DNA of 9,212 bases from JACCXJ01 sp052387115 (GCA_052387115.1 JBQTJM010000156.1:1-9212), one strand, 5' to 3'. Shown: positions 1 through 6,253, counted from the first letter of the stretch. The notes: generated by a model from the letters alone, not told the origin. Made by a program: numbers and translations.

Positions 1-82
1 GGAAGATCATTTCGCGCCGGTTGCCACGCGCAGTCACGTGGTACAGCGCGCCGGCGAATTCCAGCCTCAATGGTCTTGCCAT
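1..82 (-). CDS. REP-associated (Y1/IS200-like) transposase, N-terminal fragment cut by the window edge
   Basis: Reading leftward from the ATG at 82, the frame encodes MARPLRLEFAGALYHVTARG followed by NRREMIF. This is the highly conserved N-terminus of RAYT proteins (REP-associated tyrosine transposases, Y1_Tnp superfamily). These enzymes use a single tyrosine and an HUH metal-binding motif to cut and rejoin single-stranded DNA at REP palindromes; the HUH and tyrosine motifs would lie beyond the left edge. Only 27 codons are visible, so it is unknown whether the gene is intact. No strong ribosome binding site precedes the ATG. A REP-like palindrome and a tandem repeat lie within 170 bp upstream, the usual setting for such genes. 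Family assignment is confident from the N-terminal match; activity cannot be judged. Confidence 0.85.
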   Translation of the reverse strand, partial: MARPLRLEFAGALYHVTARGNRREMIF

Positions 83-112
83 AGAGCCAGGCTAATCCTT
101 GGGGGCTATAAA

Positions 113-176
113 GTAAAGAAGTGACCCCATGCCTCCCCGTAAAGAAGTGACCCCATGCCTCCCCCCCATGCCTCCC
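113..176. repeat. Tandem 26-bp direct repeat upstream of the transposase
   Basis: Two perfect head-to-tail 26-bp units occupy 113-138 and 139-164. Each starts GTAAAGAAGTGACC and ends CATGCCTCCCC. A third, partial copy of the 3' part (CCCATGCCTCCC) follows at 165-176. Read on the minus strand, each unit contains GGGGTCACTTCTTTAC and points towards the transposase start. From memory, GGGGTCA-type motifs often lie next to RAYT genes, so these may be part of the mobile unit or its control region (inference). Confidence 0.8.
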
Positions 177-210
177 AATGGATTTGTGGTGGGTTTTCTC
201 GGTTCAGCCC

Positions 211-252
211 GCGTAGGATGCGGGGAACGAAGGGAACCGCATCCCGTGACGC
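211..252. repeat. REP-like palindrome
   Basis: GGATGCGG (216-223) and CCGCATCC (237-244) form a perfect 8-bp stem around a 13-nt loop. Outer GCGT (211-214) and ACGC (249-252) can extend it after an internal bulge. The unit starts GTAGGATGCGG, a form resembling intergenic REP-type repeats of gammaproteobacteria (from memory). It lies about 130 bp upstream of the RAYT start, so it may be a substrate of that transposase. There is no T-run after either arm, so an intrinsic terminator is unlikely. Confidence 0.6.
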
Positions 253-260
253 TTTGAACC

Positions 261-306
261 GATTCGTAATCAGCCATTGGGGGTTCGATTCCCTCTCGGG
301 GCTCCA
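261..306 (+). other. 3' fragment of tRNA-Thr(CGU), candidate integration (att) scar
   Basis: The sequence matches a tRNA from the anticodon arm to the 3' end. It has an anticodon loop TTCGTAA (263-269, anticodon CGT at 265-267), the 3' anticodon-stem strand TCAGC (270-274) and a 4-nt variable loop. The T-arm is GGGGG-TTCGATT-CCCTC (279-295), followed by the acceptor 3' strand TCGGGGC (296-302), T73 and CCA (304-306). The 5' half is missing: there is no D-arm and no GCCCCGA acceptor strand upstream, and the expected 5' anticodon-stem strand GCTGA is replaced by ACCGA, which pairs poorly. Such 3' tRNA pieces are the usual mark left by tyrosine-integrase elements that insert into tRNA genes. Given the + orientation, the element would lie to the left and the old chromosome to the right. 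Thr identity rests on the anticodon alone. Confidence 0.75.
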
Positions 307-1775
307 AGGATCATTCCCTCGCGCTCGAGCTGCGCCGCGGTCTCCTGGATCGTCTGCCAGGCCGCTTGGACGTGCCGGTGCTCGGTATGCGTCTGGCCGA
401 CGCACAGGCGCAAAGTGTAGCGGCTCCGCAGAATCGTGTGGGTCAGGTACAGCCGGCCACCGCGGTTGAGCCGATCGAGCAGCTCGCGGTTGAACGCATC
501 GCCCGCCCGATGCCGGAAGCACACGAGATTCAGGGGCGGCGTGACGCAAAGCTCGAAACCCATCGAGTCCGCGACCCAGCGCGCGAATTCCTGCGCGAGC
601 TCCACATGGCGCCGGATGTGGTGCCTCAGGCCCTCGATGCCGTAATGGCGGATCACGAACCATAGCTTCAAGGCGCGGAAGCGCCGTCCGAGCGGCACCT
701 GCCAATCACGATAGTCGAACACCGCGCCGGACTCGCTCGCCTGGTTGCGAAGATAATCGGGGAGCACCGATAGCGACTCGATGAGTGCGCTCCGATCCGC
801 GATGTAGAAGCAATCGCAATCGAAATTGGTGAACATCCATTTGTGGGGGTTGAAGCAATAGCTATCGGCAAGCTCCATCCCCGCGTGGAGATAGCGGTAC
901 TCGGGGCAGATCGCCGCGGTGCCCGACATGGCCGCGTCGACGTGCAGCCACAGGCCCGACTCGCGGCACACTTCGCCGATCGCCGGGAGCGGATCGATGG
1001 CGTTCGAGGAGGTCGTCCCAATCGTGGCACAAACAAAGAACGGGAGGAGCCCCTGTGCGCGATCCTGAGCGATGCGCTCGGCCAGTGCGTCGGGGCGCAT
1101 GGCGAAGCGCTCGTCCACTGCGATCCGACCGAGCCCGTGGCGCCCGAGCCCCGCGATGCGTACGGCCTTATCGATCGACGAGTGCGCCTCGGTCGAGGCA
1201 TAGCACACGAGCCGGCCATCGTTGCCCTCGTCGTTACAGCGGAAATCCGTGGCACGCCCGCGCGCGGCGAGGAGCGCACACAGCGTGGCACTGGAGGCCG
1301 AGTCCTGGATCACACCGCCGCCCGGCCCGTCGGAACGAAACCGCAGGGGTAGACCCAGCATCTCGATGAGCCAGTCGAGGATGCGGGTCTCGAGCTCCGT
1401 GCAGGCCGGACTCGTGGCCCACAGCATGCCCTGCACGCCGAGTCCGCTGGCGAGCAGTTCGGCCAGGATCGACGGTCCGGAGGTATTGGCCGGGAAAAAG
1501 GCGAAGAAGCTCGGCGACTGCCAGTGGGTGATGCCGGGTAGGATCAGCCGGTCGATGTCTGCGAGGATCGCCTCGAAACCCTCGCCGTGCTCCGGGGCCT
1601 CGGGCGGCAGCGAACGATACACGTCGCCGGGTGCGACCTGCGCGAGGACCGGATAGGACTCGACGCGCGCGTAGTAATCCGCGATCCAGTCCACGACCGC
1701 ACGGCCGTACTGGCGGAACGCCTCGGGGCTCATGTGGAAGCCGTCATGGGGCGGTATCCGTCCGCCGGCGCTCAT
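270..1775 (-). CDS. PLP-dependent group II decarboxylase (aromatic-L-amino-acid decarboxylase family)
   Basis: A 501-residue protein of the glutamate/aromatic amino-acid decarboxylase family (PLP fold type I), predicted to be cytosolic and to decarboxylate an L-amino acid to the amine. Visible family marks are HWQSPSFFAFFPA (84-96), the PLP-stacking His in STEAHSS (H198), TIGTT (251-255), the Asp in HVDAA (D280) that contacts the pyridine nitrogen, and the Schiff-base lysine in NPHKW (K312). A tyrosine in the flexible-loop region (Y341, LPDYLRN) matches the catalytic Tyr of animal aromatic decarboxylases. The substrate cannot be fixed; Trp, Tyr or DOPA type are all possible. The ATG at 1775 overlaps the stop of the wecB remnant (ATGA); Met15 at 1733 is an alternative start. 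Neither has a good ribosome binding site. The last 11 residues (GAPRGNRTPNG) and the stop are encoded by the tRNA fragment, so the native C-terminus was probably different. It is separated from the hopanoid genes and is probably unrelated to them. Confidence 0.9.
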   Translation of the reverse strand: MSAGGRIPPHDGFHMSPEAFRQYGRAVVDWIADYYARVESYPVLAQVAPGDVYRSLPPEAPEHGEGFEAILADIDRLILPGITHWQSPSFFAFFPANTSGPSILAELLASGLGVQGMLWATSPACTELETRILDWLIEMLGLPLRFRSDGPGGGVIQDSASSATLCALLAARGRATDFRCNDEGNDGRLVCYASTEAHSSIDKAVRIAGLGRHGLGRIAVDERFAMRPDALAERIAQDRAQGLLPFFVCATIGTTSSNAIDPLPAIGEVCRESGLWLHVDAAMSGTAAICPEYRYLHAGMELADSYCFNPHKWMFTNFDCDCFYIADRSALIESLSVLPDYLRNQASESGAVFDYRDWQVPLGRRFRALKLWFVIRHYGIEGLRHHIRRHVELAQEFARWVADSMGFELCVTPPLNLVCFRHRAGDAFNRELLDRLNRGGRLYLTHTILRSRYTLRLCVGQTHTEHRHVQAAWQTIQETAAQLEREGMILGAPRGNRTPNG

Positions 1776-1915
1776 GTCCCTGTAGCCCCGTGGGACGGTC
1801 CGAGGCGATGCCGGATCGCACCATGCTGGCCGGTGCGCACCAGCACCGGGACCCGTCCGGGGGCCATCTTCATGAAGTTGGGTCTCGCCCCGACGATGTT
1901 GAAGACCTTCTTCAT
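1772..1915 (-). pseudogene. wecB: Remnant of the 5' end of wecB (UDP-GlcNAc 2-epimerase)
   Basis: A 47-codon frame starts MKKVFNIVGARPNFMKMAP, the signature N-terminus of non-hydrolysing UDP-N-acetylglucosamine 2-epimerases, which interconvert UDP-GlcNAc and UDP-ManNAc for surface polysaccharide synthesis. About 15 residues expected next are absent, and the frame resumes with VPVLVRTGQH, matching the family's second block (V-L-V-TGQHYD). After that it degenerates and stops at 1772. A functional enzyme is about 370-390 residues, so this is a decayed, internally deleted relic. Its stop overlaps the decarboxylase ATG by 4 nt, so if translated it could couple to that gene, probably by accident. 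The relic suggests that a polysaccharide gene once occupied this site and was removed by rearrangement. The identification rests on the N-terminal motif and the TGQH block. Confidence 0.65.
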
Positions 1916-1921
1916 CGTCGG
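1890..1921. repeat. Perfect 9-bp inverted repeat over the wecB relic start
   Basis: CCGACGATG (1890-1898) and CATCGTCGG (1913-1921) are exact reverse complements around a 14-nt centre that itself contains GAAG and CTTC arms. Most of it is coding sequence for MKKVFNIVG, so the symmetry may be a by-product of those codons. The right arm extends six bases upstream of the ATG. No T-run follows it. Function is unknown. Confidence 0.35.
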
Positions 1922-2122
1922 ACGTAATGGCCGGCGGGCCCCGCGGAGCGGTGGAGACCGCGAAGCTATCGGGCGTTGCGGCCTATCCGGTCTTCGAGCC
2001 CCGGCGCTAAAGGGGCATGTGGACCACCGCCGGCGGGTGAAGCGGGACGGTACCGGCGGAGCGCCGCGGATCGACAAGCCCGGGGCCTTCCGGGGGACGT
2101 GTTCACACGCTGCGCCCGGCGA

Positions 2123-2893
2123 TCACTCGATGCGGAGTACGCTATCCGCGGTTCCCTCACCTTCGTCGCCTTCTTCACCTTCCTCAAAGTCCTCGAGAGG
2201 GGGATCGCCGTCGTAGATGTCGTTCAGACGGCGTTGTCGATAGGCCTCGCGTGTGAAGGTGTAGGGGTCGAGGGCGGCCTCGTCTCGTATACGGGTGGCC
2301 TCGAGAAAATTGGACCGCTCGTTGACGGCACCGAGCACCCCGGTCGGAGCGATGATGGGGCTGGTGATGTAGAACAAGGGGTTCAGCAGGGTGCTCGTGA
2401 TGTATCTCGGCACGTCGCGCGCGGAGCTCGGCCCGAGCACGGGCAACACCAGATAGGCGCCTTCGTCCACACCCCATACGCCCAGGGTCTGACCAAAGTC
2501 CTCATCGTGTTTCGGCACACTGCCGGCGCTCGCGATATCGATAAAACCGCCGATCCCGAGGGTGCTGTTGATCGTAAACCGGCCGATGTCGGCGATGCCT
2601 TGCTTCACCTTTCCCTGGAGCAGCTCGTTGAAAATGACGTTGATATAGCCGAGGTTGCTGAAGAAATTCGTGAGCCCGTCACGGACCAGCTCGGGTGTAT
2701 AATCGACATAGGTCTCCGCGACCGGTCTCATCACATAGGTATCCAAGCTCTCATTGAAGTCGTAGATCGCCCGATTGGTCCCCTCCAGGGGGTCGGATTC
2801 GTCTTCCGAAAGCGTCGACTGGGTCGCGCAGCCGGGCAGGATCGCCGCGAGCAGCGCCATCGCAAGGACCAATCTGTTGTTATTGCCGGTCAT
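2123..2893 (-). CDS. mlaA: MlaA/VacJ outer-membrane lipoprotein (phospholipid transport)
   Basis: A 256-residue lipoprotein of the MlaA (VacJ) family. In the known system MlaA sits in the outer membrane with a porin and removes mislocalised phospholipids from the outer leaflet, passing them to periplasmic MlaC. The N-terminus has a charged start, a hydrophobic run and a lipobox LPGC, giving Cys22 as the lipidated residue after signal peptidase II cleavage. The family block DPLEGTNRAIYDFNESLD (34-51) follows, then LGYINVIFNELLQGK (81-95), RFTINSTLGIGGFIDIA (105-121) and DFGQTLGVWGV (132-142). The length is normal. The C-terminal tail (229-256) is strikingly acidic. The start is supported by GGAG nine bases upstream of the ATG. 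It lies 82 bp downstream of hpnM in the same direction and is probably cotranscribed with it. No mlaFEDB genes are in the window. Confidence 0.95.
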   Translation of the reverse strand: MTGNNNRLVLAMALLAAILPGCATQSTLSEDESDPLEGTNRAIYDFNESLDTYVMRPVAETYVDYTPELVRDGLTNFFSNLGYINVIFNELLQGKVKQGIADIGRFTINSTLGIGGFIDIASAGSVPKHDEDFGQTLGVWGVDEGAYLVLPVLGPSSARDVPRYITSTLLNPLFYITSPIIAPTGVLGAVNERSNFLEATRIRDEAALDPYTFTREAYRQRRLNDIYDGDPPLEDFEEGEEGDEGEGTADSVLRIE

Positions 2894-2902
2894 AGTACAC
2901 GT

Positions 2903-2906
2903 CTCC
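2903..2906 (-). promoter_or_regulatory. Ribosome binding site of mlaA
   Basis: On the minus strand GGAG lies nine bases before the ATG at 2893, which supports that start and hence the lipobox-containing N-terminus. Confidence 0.6.
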
Positions 2907-2975
2907 AGATAAATCCTCGCCAGCCAGGCTCGCCCGGCGCGACCCTCGCCTGCGGGTATGGGCAGAATGGGTCCG

Positions 2976-3593
2976 TCACGCCGCTTTCGCGTAGTGGTTG
3001 ATCTGGTCCCTGATCCGGGCGATCAGGGCGTCGAAGCCCCGATCCTTGATCACTGTCGAGTATTCGACCTTCCGCGCCGCCAGCTCGCTGACCCCATCGG
3101 CGAACACATTCAGGATCCGCCAGCGCGCACCTTCGGGTTTGAGGATGTACTTGAACTGGACGGCGTCGCCGTCCGATTTCACCAGCTCGGCCGTCACGAT
3201 CGTCCAATCCCCCTTGGTTTCCTGCGAGACGTCGCGAAACGTCTCGTTCTTGAAGCCGTCGAAGCGCGCCGCATAGGTCGCCGTACTGAGCCGCTCGAAG
3301 GTCTCGAGGAACAGTTTTCTCTGATCCGCATTGAGCCCCGCCCAATAGCGGCCCAAGAGCTTCTGTCCGATGGTGCCGAAATCGAAGCTGGCACTGACGA
3401 CGGGAGCGAGCGTGTCGTAGCGGCCGGAATATCCCAGGGCATCGGCACGCTTCATGACGTCCAGTAGCGTCGTATGGAGCTTGTCGATCACCGATTTGGC
3501 CTCTGCCGTTCCGGCCTGCAGATCGGTACCCAAAACGAGTGCCGTCGCGAAAACAAAGATGCGCGCCAGCGCCCGGTAGCCGTTCATCATCAT
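2976..3593 (-). CDS. hpnM: HpnM / MlaC-like periplasmic lipid-binding protein
   Basis: A 205-residue exported protein of the MlaC (Ttg2D, Tol_Tol_Ttg2) family. MlaC-type proteins are soluble periplasmic carriers that shuttle lipids between MlaA and an inner-membrane MCE transporter; the version found in hopanoid clusters is called HpnM and its ligand is not settled. A signal peptide is visible: an Arg-containing start, a hydrophobic core at 9-22, and likely cleavage after LQA (26) or AEA (32). Core motifs are FDFGTIGQKLLGRYW (70-84), the segment at 85-114 including RKLFLETFERLSTATYAARF, and WRILNVFADGVSELA (158-172). The C-terminal helix contains GFDALIARIRDQI. Three consecutive ATGs (3593, 3590, 3587) could start it; none has a clear ribosome binding site. 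The choice of hpnM over mlaC comes from the neighbouring hpnB and hpnH, whereas the adjacent mlaA would fit either name. Confidence 0.9.
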   Translation of the reverse strand: MMMNGYRALARIFVFATALVLGTDLQAGTAEAKSVIDKLHTTLLDVMKRADALGYSGRYDTLAPVVSASFDFGTIGQKLLGRYWAGLNADQRKLFLETFERLSTATYAARFDGFKNETFRDVSQETKGDWTIVTAELVKSDGDAVQFKYILKPEGARWRILNVFADGVSELAARKVEYSTVIKDRGFDALIARIRDQINHYAKAA

Positions 3594-3634
3594 AAGATCA
3601 TAAGAAACATGCCGCGGTCCACCAGAGGCCTTCC

Positions 3635-3668
3635 CGGAATGCGCCGCTCATGCGACGCTCGCATTCCG
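3635..3668. repeat. Perfect inverted repeat between hpnB and hpnM (REP-like)
   Basis: CGGAATGCG (3635-3643) and CGCATTCCG (3660-3668) are exact 9-bp complements around a 16-nt GC-rich loop, in the 112-bp gap between the hpnB stop and the hpnM start. It resembles the GGATGCGG palindrome at 211-252 in its G/A-rich ATGCG arms. No T-tract follows on the minus strand, so it is not a classic Rho-independent terminator. It could be a REP-like element or an mRNA-stabilising hairpin that sets the ratio of hpnB to hpnM message. Confidence 0.6.
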
Positions 3669-3705
3669 CGAGCAGCACTAGATATCGCAAGGGAACCCGG
3701 TGTCT

Positions 3706-4863
3706 TTAACCAGGAGTGTCTTCCAGCGCGCCTGCTAGAGCCTCGTCGGTACCGTAATGCCTGCCCTTCCACAGCGATCGCCGACCCCGCCAGTAGCGGA
3801 TCGCGGAGCTCCACGTCATCCCGAGGAACAAGCACCCCGCCCCCGGCAGGCCCAGCACCCAGGCGAGGGACAGCCCATAATACCTGAGAACGGCCCGGTA
3901 ACTCACCATGGCCATGGCCAAGGTCAGGGCGCCGACCGCCGCCACCGGCCACTCCCCCGAGCAGAGCGCCGCGACGGGCGCCGCGAAGGCGCACAACATC
4001 ACCAAGGTGCAGAGGGCGAGCAACGCAGGCGAATAGCGCAACTGCGTGAAGGCCGTTCTCGCCACCATGTCCCAGATGCTCGACAGCGTGGGATAGGGTC
4101 TCAAGCTCCGGGCCGAATGGGTCAACCCGATCCAGGTGCGGAACCCCCGCTTCTTGACGCACCCGGCCAGGGCACAGTCGTCGATGAGCGCGTCTCGAAT
4201 CGCGTCGAACCCGCCGATCTCTCGCAGGGCACGCGTCTCCAGGAGGATGCACCCGCCCGCGGCACAGGCCACGAACGGAATCGCCGGTGAGTTGGAAAGG
4301 CGGAAGGGATAGAGGAGCTTGAAGAAGTACACGAAGGCCGGCATCAAGAACCGCTCCCAGACGTTGTCCATGCGCAGCGAGACCAAGAGTGACACCAGTT
4401 GGCAACCCTCGTCGCGCAGCGTGGCGCGGAGTGCGGGGAGGATCCCGGGGAGCAGCTCGACATCGGCATCGAGGAGCAGGACCCGCTCGGTGCGCACGTG
4501 CGCGAGCCCCTGGTGCAAGGCCCATAGCTTGCCGCTCCAACGGGGTGGAAGGGGCGTCCCGTGCACGATCTCCAGCCCCTCGATGCGGCACGCACGCGCC
4601 ACCGCCGCGGTGCCGTCCGTCGATTGATCGTCGATGAGAATGATCCGGAACCCCCGCCCCTGGCGGCCCAGCCCGGCCAGGGTCGTGCCAATTTGCGCCG
4701 CCTCGTCTCGGGCCGGGACCAGGACGGTCACATCGCTGAGATCGACGTCCTCGTCGCCACCCTGGGCGTCCAGGGACTCCTCGGTGGCCCAGGGACGCCA
4801 GGGGGCGACCAGCACGCACACCCACATGACGCACGCCGGCAGCACCACGTACCACCAAGACAC
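3706..4863 (-). CDS. hpnB: Hopanoid-associated glycosyltransferase HpnB
   Basis: A 385-residue membrane glycosyltransferase of family 2 type (GT-A fold), matching the hopene-associated HpnB family. Its acceptor and sugar are not firmly established; a role in hopanoid side-chain modification is inferred from gene clustering. An N-terminal hydrophobic segment (5-21) precedes the catalytic domain. That domain has VTVLVPARDEA (45-55), IDDQSTDGT (77-85), the metal/nucleotide-sugar DxD motif LLLDADVEL (129-137), GGFD (217-220) and an acidic IDD (227-229). Three hydrophobic segments follow (about 280-300, 305-323 and 331-350), and the C-terminus has RYWRGRRSLWKGR (356-368), a family-typical tail. 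The start is GTG at 4863; the only upstream in-frame codons before the hpnH stop lack a start codon, so it cannot be longer. No clear ribosome binding site is seen. The 36-bp gap after hpnH suggests cotranscription. Confidence 0.93.
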   Translation of the reverse strand: MSWWYVVLPACVMWVCVLVAPWRPWATEESLDAQGGDEDVDLSDVTVLVPARDEAAQIGTTLAGLGRQGRGFRIILIDDQSTDGTAAVARACRIEGLEIVHGTPLPPRWSGKLWALHQGLAHVRTERVLLLDADVELLPGILPALRATLRDEGCQLVSLLVSLRMDNVWERFLMPAFVYFFKLLYPFRLSNSPAIPFVACAAGGCILLETRALREIGGFDAIRDALIDDCALAGCVKKRGFRTWIGLTHSARSLRPYPTLSSIWDMVARTAFTQLRYSPALLALCTLVMLCAFAAPVAALCSGEWPVAAVGALTLAMAMVSYRAVLRYYGLSLAWVLGLPGAGCLFLGMTWSSAIRYWRGRRSLWKGRHYGTDEALAGALEDTPG

Positions 4864-4899
4864 GCGAGCGATACCGGGACCGGCGCGACGCGGCGTCCG

Positions 4900-6060
4900 C
4901 TAACCGCTGGCCTTGCGGTGGCGCGAGACCGGCGCGGCGACCGGCGCTACGGTCCCGGAGCCCTTGCCCACCAGGTGCGGCCGCGGCAAGGGTTCCACCC
5001 GATAGACGATCTCGGGTTCGGGCGCCATCTCGCCATCCGTGCGCGGTCCCGCGAGCATGACCCGCAGGGCCTTGAGCGGCGAGCGGAACGCATCGTTCAC
5101 CGCCGTCGCCTCGTAGCCGCAATGGACCATGCAGTCGTTGCACTTCGGGTTGCGCCCGGTGCCGTAGCGTTCCCATTCGGTGTCTTCCATGAGCTCCCGA
5201 TAGGTCTTGGCATAACCCTCCCCCACCAGGAGGTAGCAGGGCTTCTGCCAGCCGAACACGTTGCGGGTGGGATTGCCCCATGGCGTACACTCGTAGGCCT
5301 GGTTGCCGGCGAGGAAATCGAGGTACAGGGGGGACTGGTTGAAGTACCATTGACGCTTCCCGCGCCGTGCCTTTCCGAGCTTGAAGAGATCGCGAAACAA
5401 CTGCTTGCTGGCGCGGCGCTTGAGGAACACGTCCTGGCGCGGGGCACGCTCGTAGCTATAGCCCGGCGAGATGGTCACGCCCTCGACCCCGAGTGCCATC
5501 GCGATATCCATGAACTCGGCGACTTCCGGGGCGGTCTCACCTTGAAAGAGCGTGCAGTTGGCGGTCACCCGAAACCCCTGCGCGCGCGCCTTCTCGATGA
5601 CCGCCACGCAGGTATCGAAGACCCCCTCGCGGCACACCGAGGCATCGTGCCGCTCGCGGGTGCCGTCGAGGTGGATGGAGAAGGTCAGGTACGGGGAAGG
5701 CCGGTAGTCCCTCATGCGCCGCTCCAGGAGCAGCGCGTTGGTGCACAGGTACACGAACTTCTCGCGCGCGATGAAGCCCTCGACGATCTGCGGCATCTCC
5801 TTGTGGATCAACGGCTCGCCGCCCGCGATCGAGACGATCGGTGCGCCGCAGTCGTCGATGGCGGCCATACACTCCGCGACCGACAGGCGCTTGTCGAGGA
5901 TCTCGTCGGGATAGTCGATCTTGCCGCACCCGGCGCACGCGAGGTTGCAGCGAAACAACGGTTCCAACATCAATACCAGTGGATAGCGCTGCCGGCCCCG
6001 GAGCTTCTGCTCGAGCACATAGCGCGCGACGCGGTACTGCTGGATCAAGGGAACGCCCAT
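4900..6060 (-). CDS. hpnH: Adenosylhopane synthase HpnH (radical SAM)
   Basis: A 386-residue radical SAM enzyme of the HpnH family. It uses a [4Fe-4S] cluster and S-adenosylmethionine to make a 5'-deoxyadenosyl radical that adds to hopene (diploptene), giving adenosylhopane, the first step to extended C35 hopanoids. Visible marks are MLEPLFRCNLACAGCGKIDY (31-50) with the CX3CX2C cluster ligands C38, C42 and C45, the SAM-binding GGEP (80-83), FSIHLDG (127-133), and ISPGYSYE (197-204). Further conserved Cys lie near the C-terminus (C258, C275, and C307, C310 and C314). The length fits the family. The ATG at 6060 is chosen because AGGGGAGGA lies six bases upstream; the TTG at 6066 would touch the ribosome binding site. 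It is the first gene of the leftward hopanoid group and diverges from dxs. No squalene-hopene cyclase gene is nearby in the window. Confidence 0.97.
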   Translation of the reverse strand: MGVPLIQQYRVARYVLEQKLRGRQRYPLVLMLEPLFRCNLACAGCGKIDYPDEILDKRLSVAECMAAIDDCGAPIVSIAGGEPLIHKEMPQIVEGFIAREKFVYLCTNALLLERRMRDYRPSPYLTFSIHLDGTRERHDASVCREGVFDTCVAVIEKARAQGFRVTANCTLFQGETAPEVAEFMDIAMALGVEGVTISPGYSYERAPRQDVFLKRRASKQLFRDLFKLGKARRGKRQWYFNQSPLYLDFLAGNQAYECTPWGNPTRNVFGWQKPCYLLVGEGYAKTYRELMEDTEWERYGTGRNPKCNDCMVHCGYEATAVNDAFRSPLKALRVMLAGPRTDGEMAPEPEIVYRVEPLPRPHLVGKGSGTVAPVAAPVSRHRKASG

Positions 6061-6066
6061 GCCCAA

Positions 6067-6075
6067 TCCTCCCCT
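6067..6075 (-). promoter_or_regulatory. Strong ribosome binding site of hpnH
   Basis: The minus strand reads AGGGGAGGA six bases before the ATG at 6060. This spacing decides the start in favour of that ATG over the TTG two codons upstream. Confidence 0.75.
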
Positions 6076-6167
6076 AGTCTGATGGTAGATTTCGGCCTTT
6101 GATCAATAAATTGCGGAACGAGCCCGCGGTCTCTATTACGATACTGTAACGGTTCGGGAAAGTACAG

Positions 6168-6194
6168 CCCAAGGCCCCCGTGAGACTTGGGGGC
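6168..6194. promoter_or_regulatory. Overlapping inverted repeats in the hpnH-dxs divergent spacer
   Basis: Two 6-bp inverted repeats interlock in the shared upstream region: CCCAAG (6168-6173) with CTTGGG (6186-6191), and GCCCCC (6174-6179) with GGGGGC (6189-6194). The right arms overlap, so only one stem can form at a time. This could be an operator or an early hairpin for either gene, or chance in GC-rich DNA. No known riboswitch or regulator motif is recognised. Confidence 0.3.
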
Positions 6195-6224
6195 GGCCAC
6201 GCTATCGGCACCGGGCGGCATTGG

Positions 6225-6253
6225 TTGCAAGTGTCGGAGGGCGTATCGATAAT
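6225..6253 (+). promoter_or_regulatory. Candidate sigma-70 promoter of dxs
   Basis: TTGCAA (6225-6230) and GATAAT (6248-6253) are separated by 17 bp, close to the TTGACA/TATAAT consensus. Transcription would begin near 6260, leaving a 5' leader of roughly 22 nt before the dxs ATG at 6282. This was judged by eye only. Confidence 0.45.

Noticed and set aside
92..705. Open frames ending in peptides such as ESNPQWLITNRF and GIEPPMADYESVQS on the minus strand
   Set aside because: These are translations of the antisense tRNA fragment and of the decarboxylase in wrong frames. They are a common false-gene pattern and have no family match of their own.
2080..2122. GC-rich inverted repeats downstream of mlaA as a possible terminator
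   Set aside because: The arms (CCCGG with CCGGG) are short and no T-run follows on the minus strand, so they cannot be told from chance in GC-rich DNA.
1916..2122. Spacer between mlaA and the wecB relic searched for a hidden gene or RNA
   Set aside because: All frames give Arg/Pro/Gly-rich peptides without motifs, and no tRNA or known RNA fold is visible. It holds nothing I can support.
3590..5350. 586-residue minus-strand open frame
   Set aside because: It is a GC-rich shadow across hpnB and part of hpnH with Arg/Gly/Ala-rich low-complexity translation. The overlapping hpnB and hpnH frames carry clear family motifs.
4561..6102. 513-residue plus-strand open frame opposite hpnH and hpnB
   Set aside because: It is antisense to two well-identified genes, has no recognisable motif, and has no ribosome binding site worth noting.
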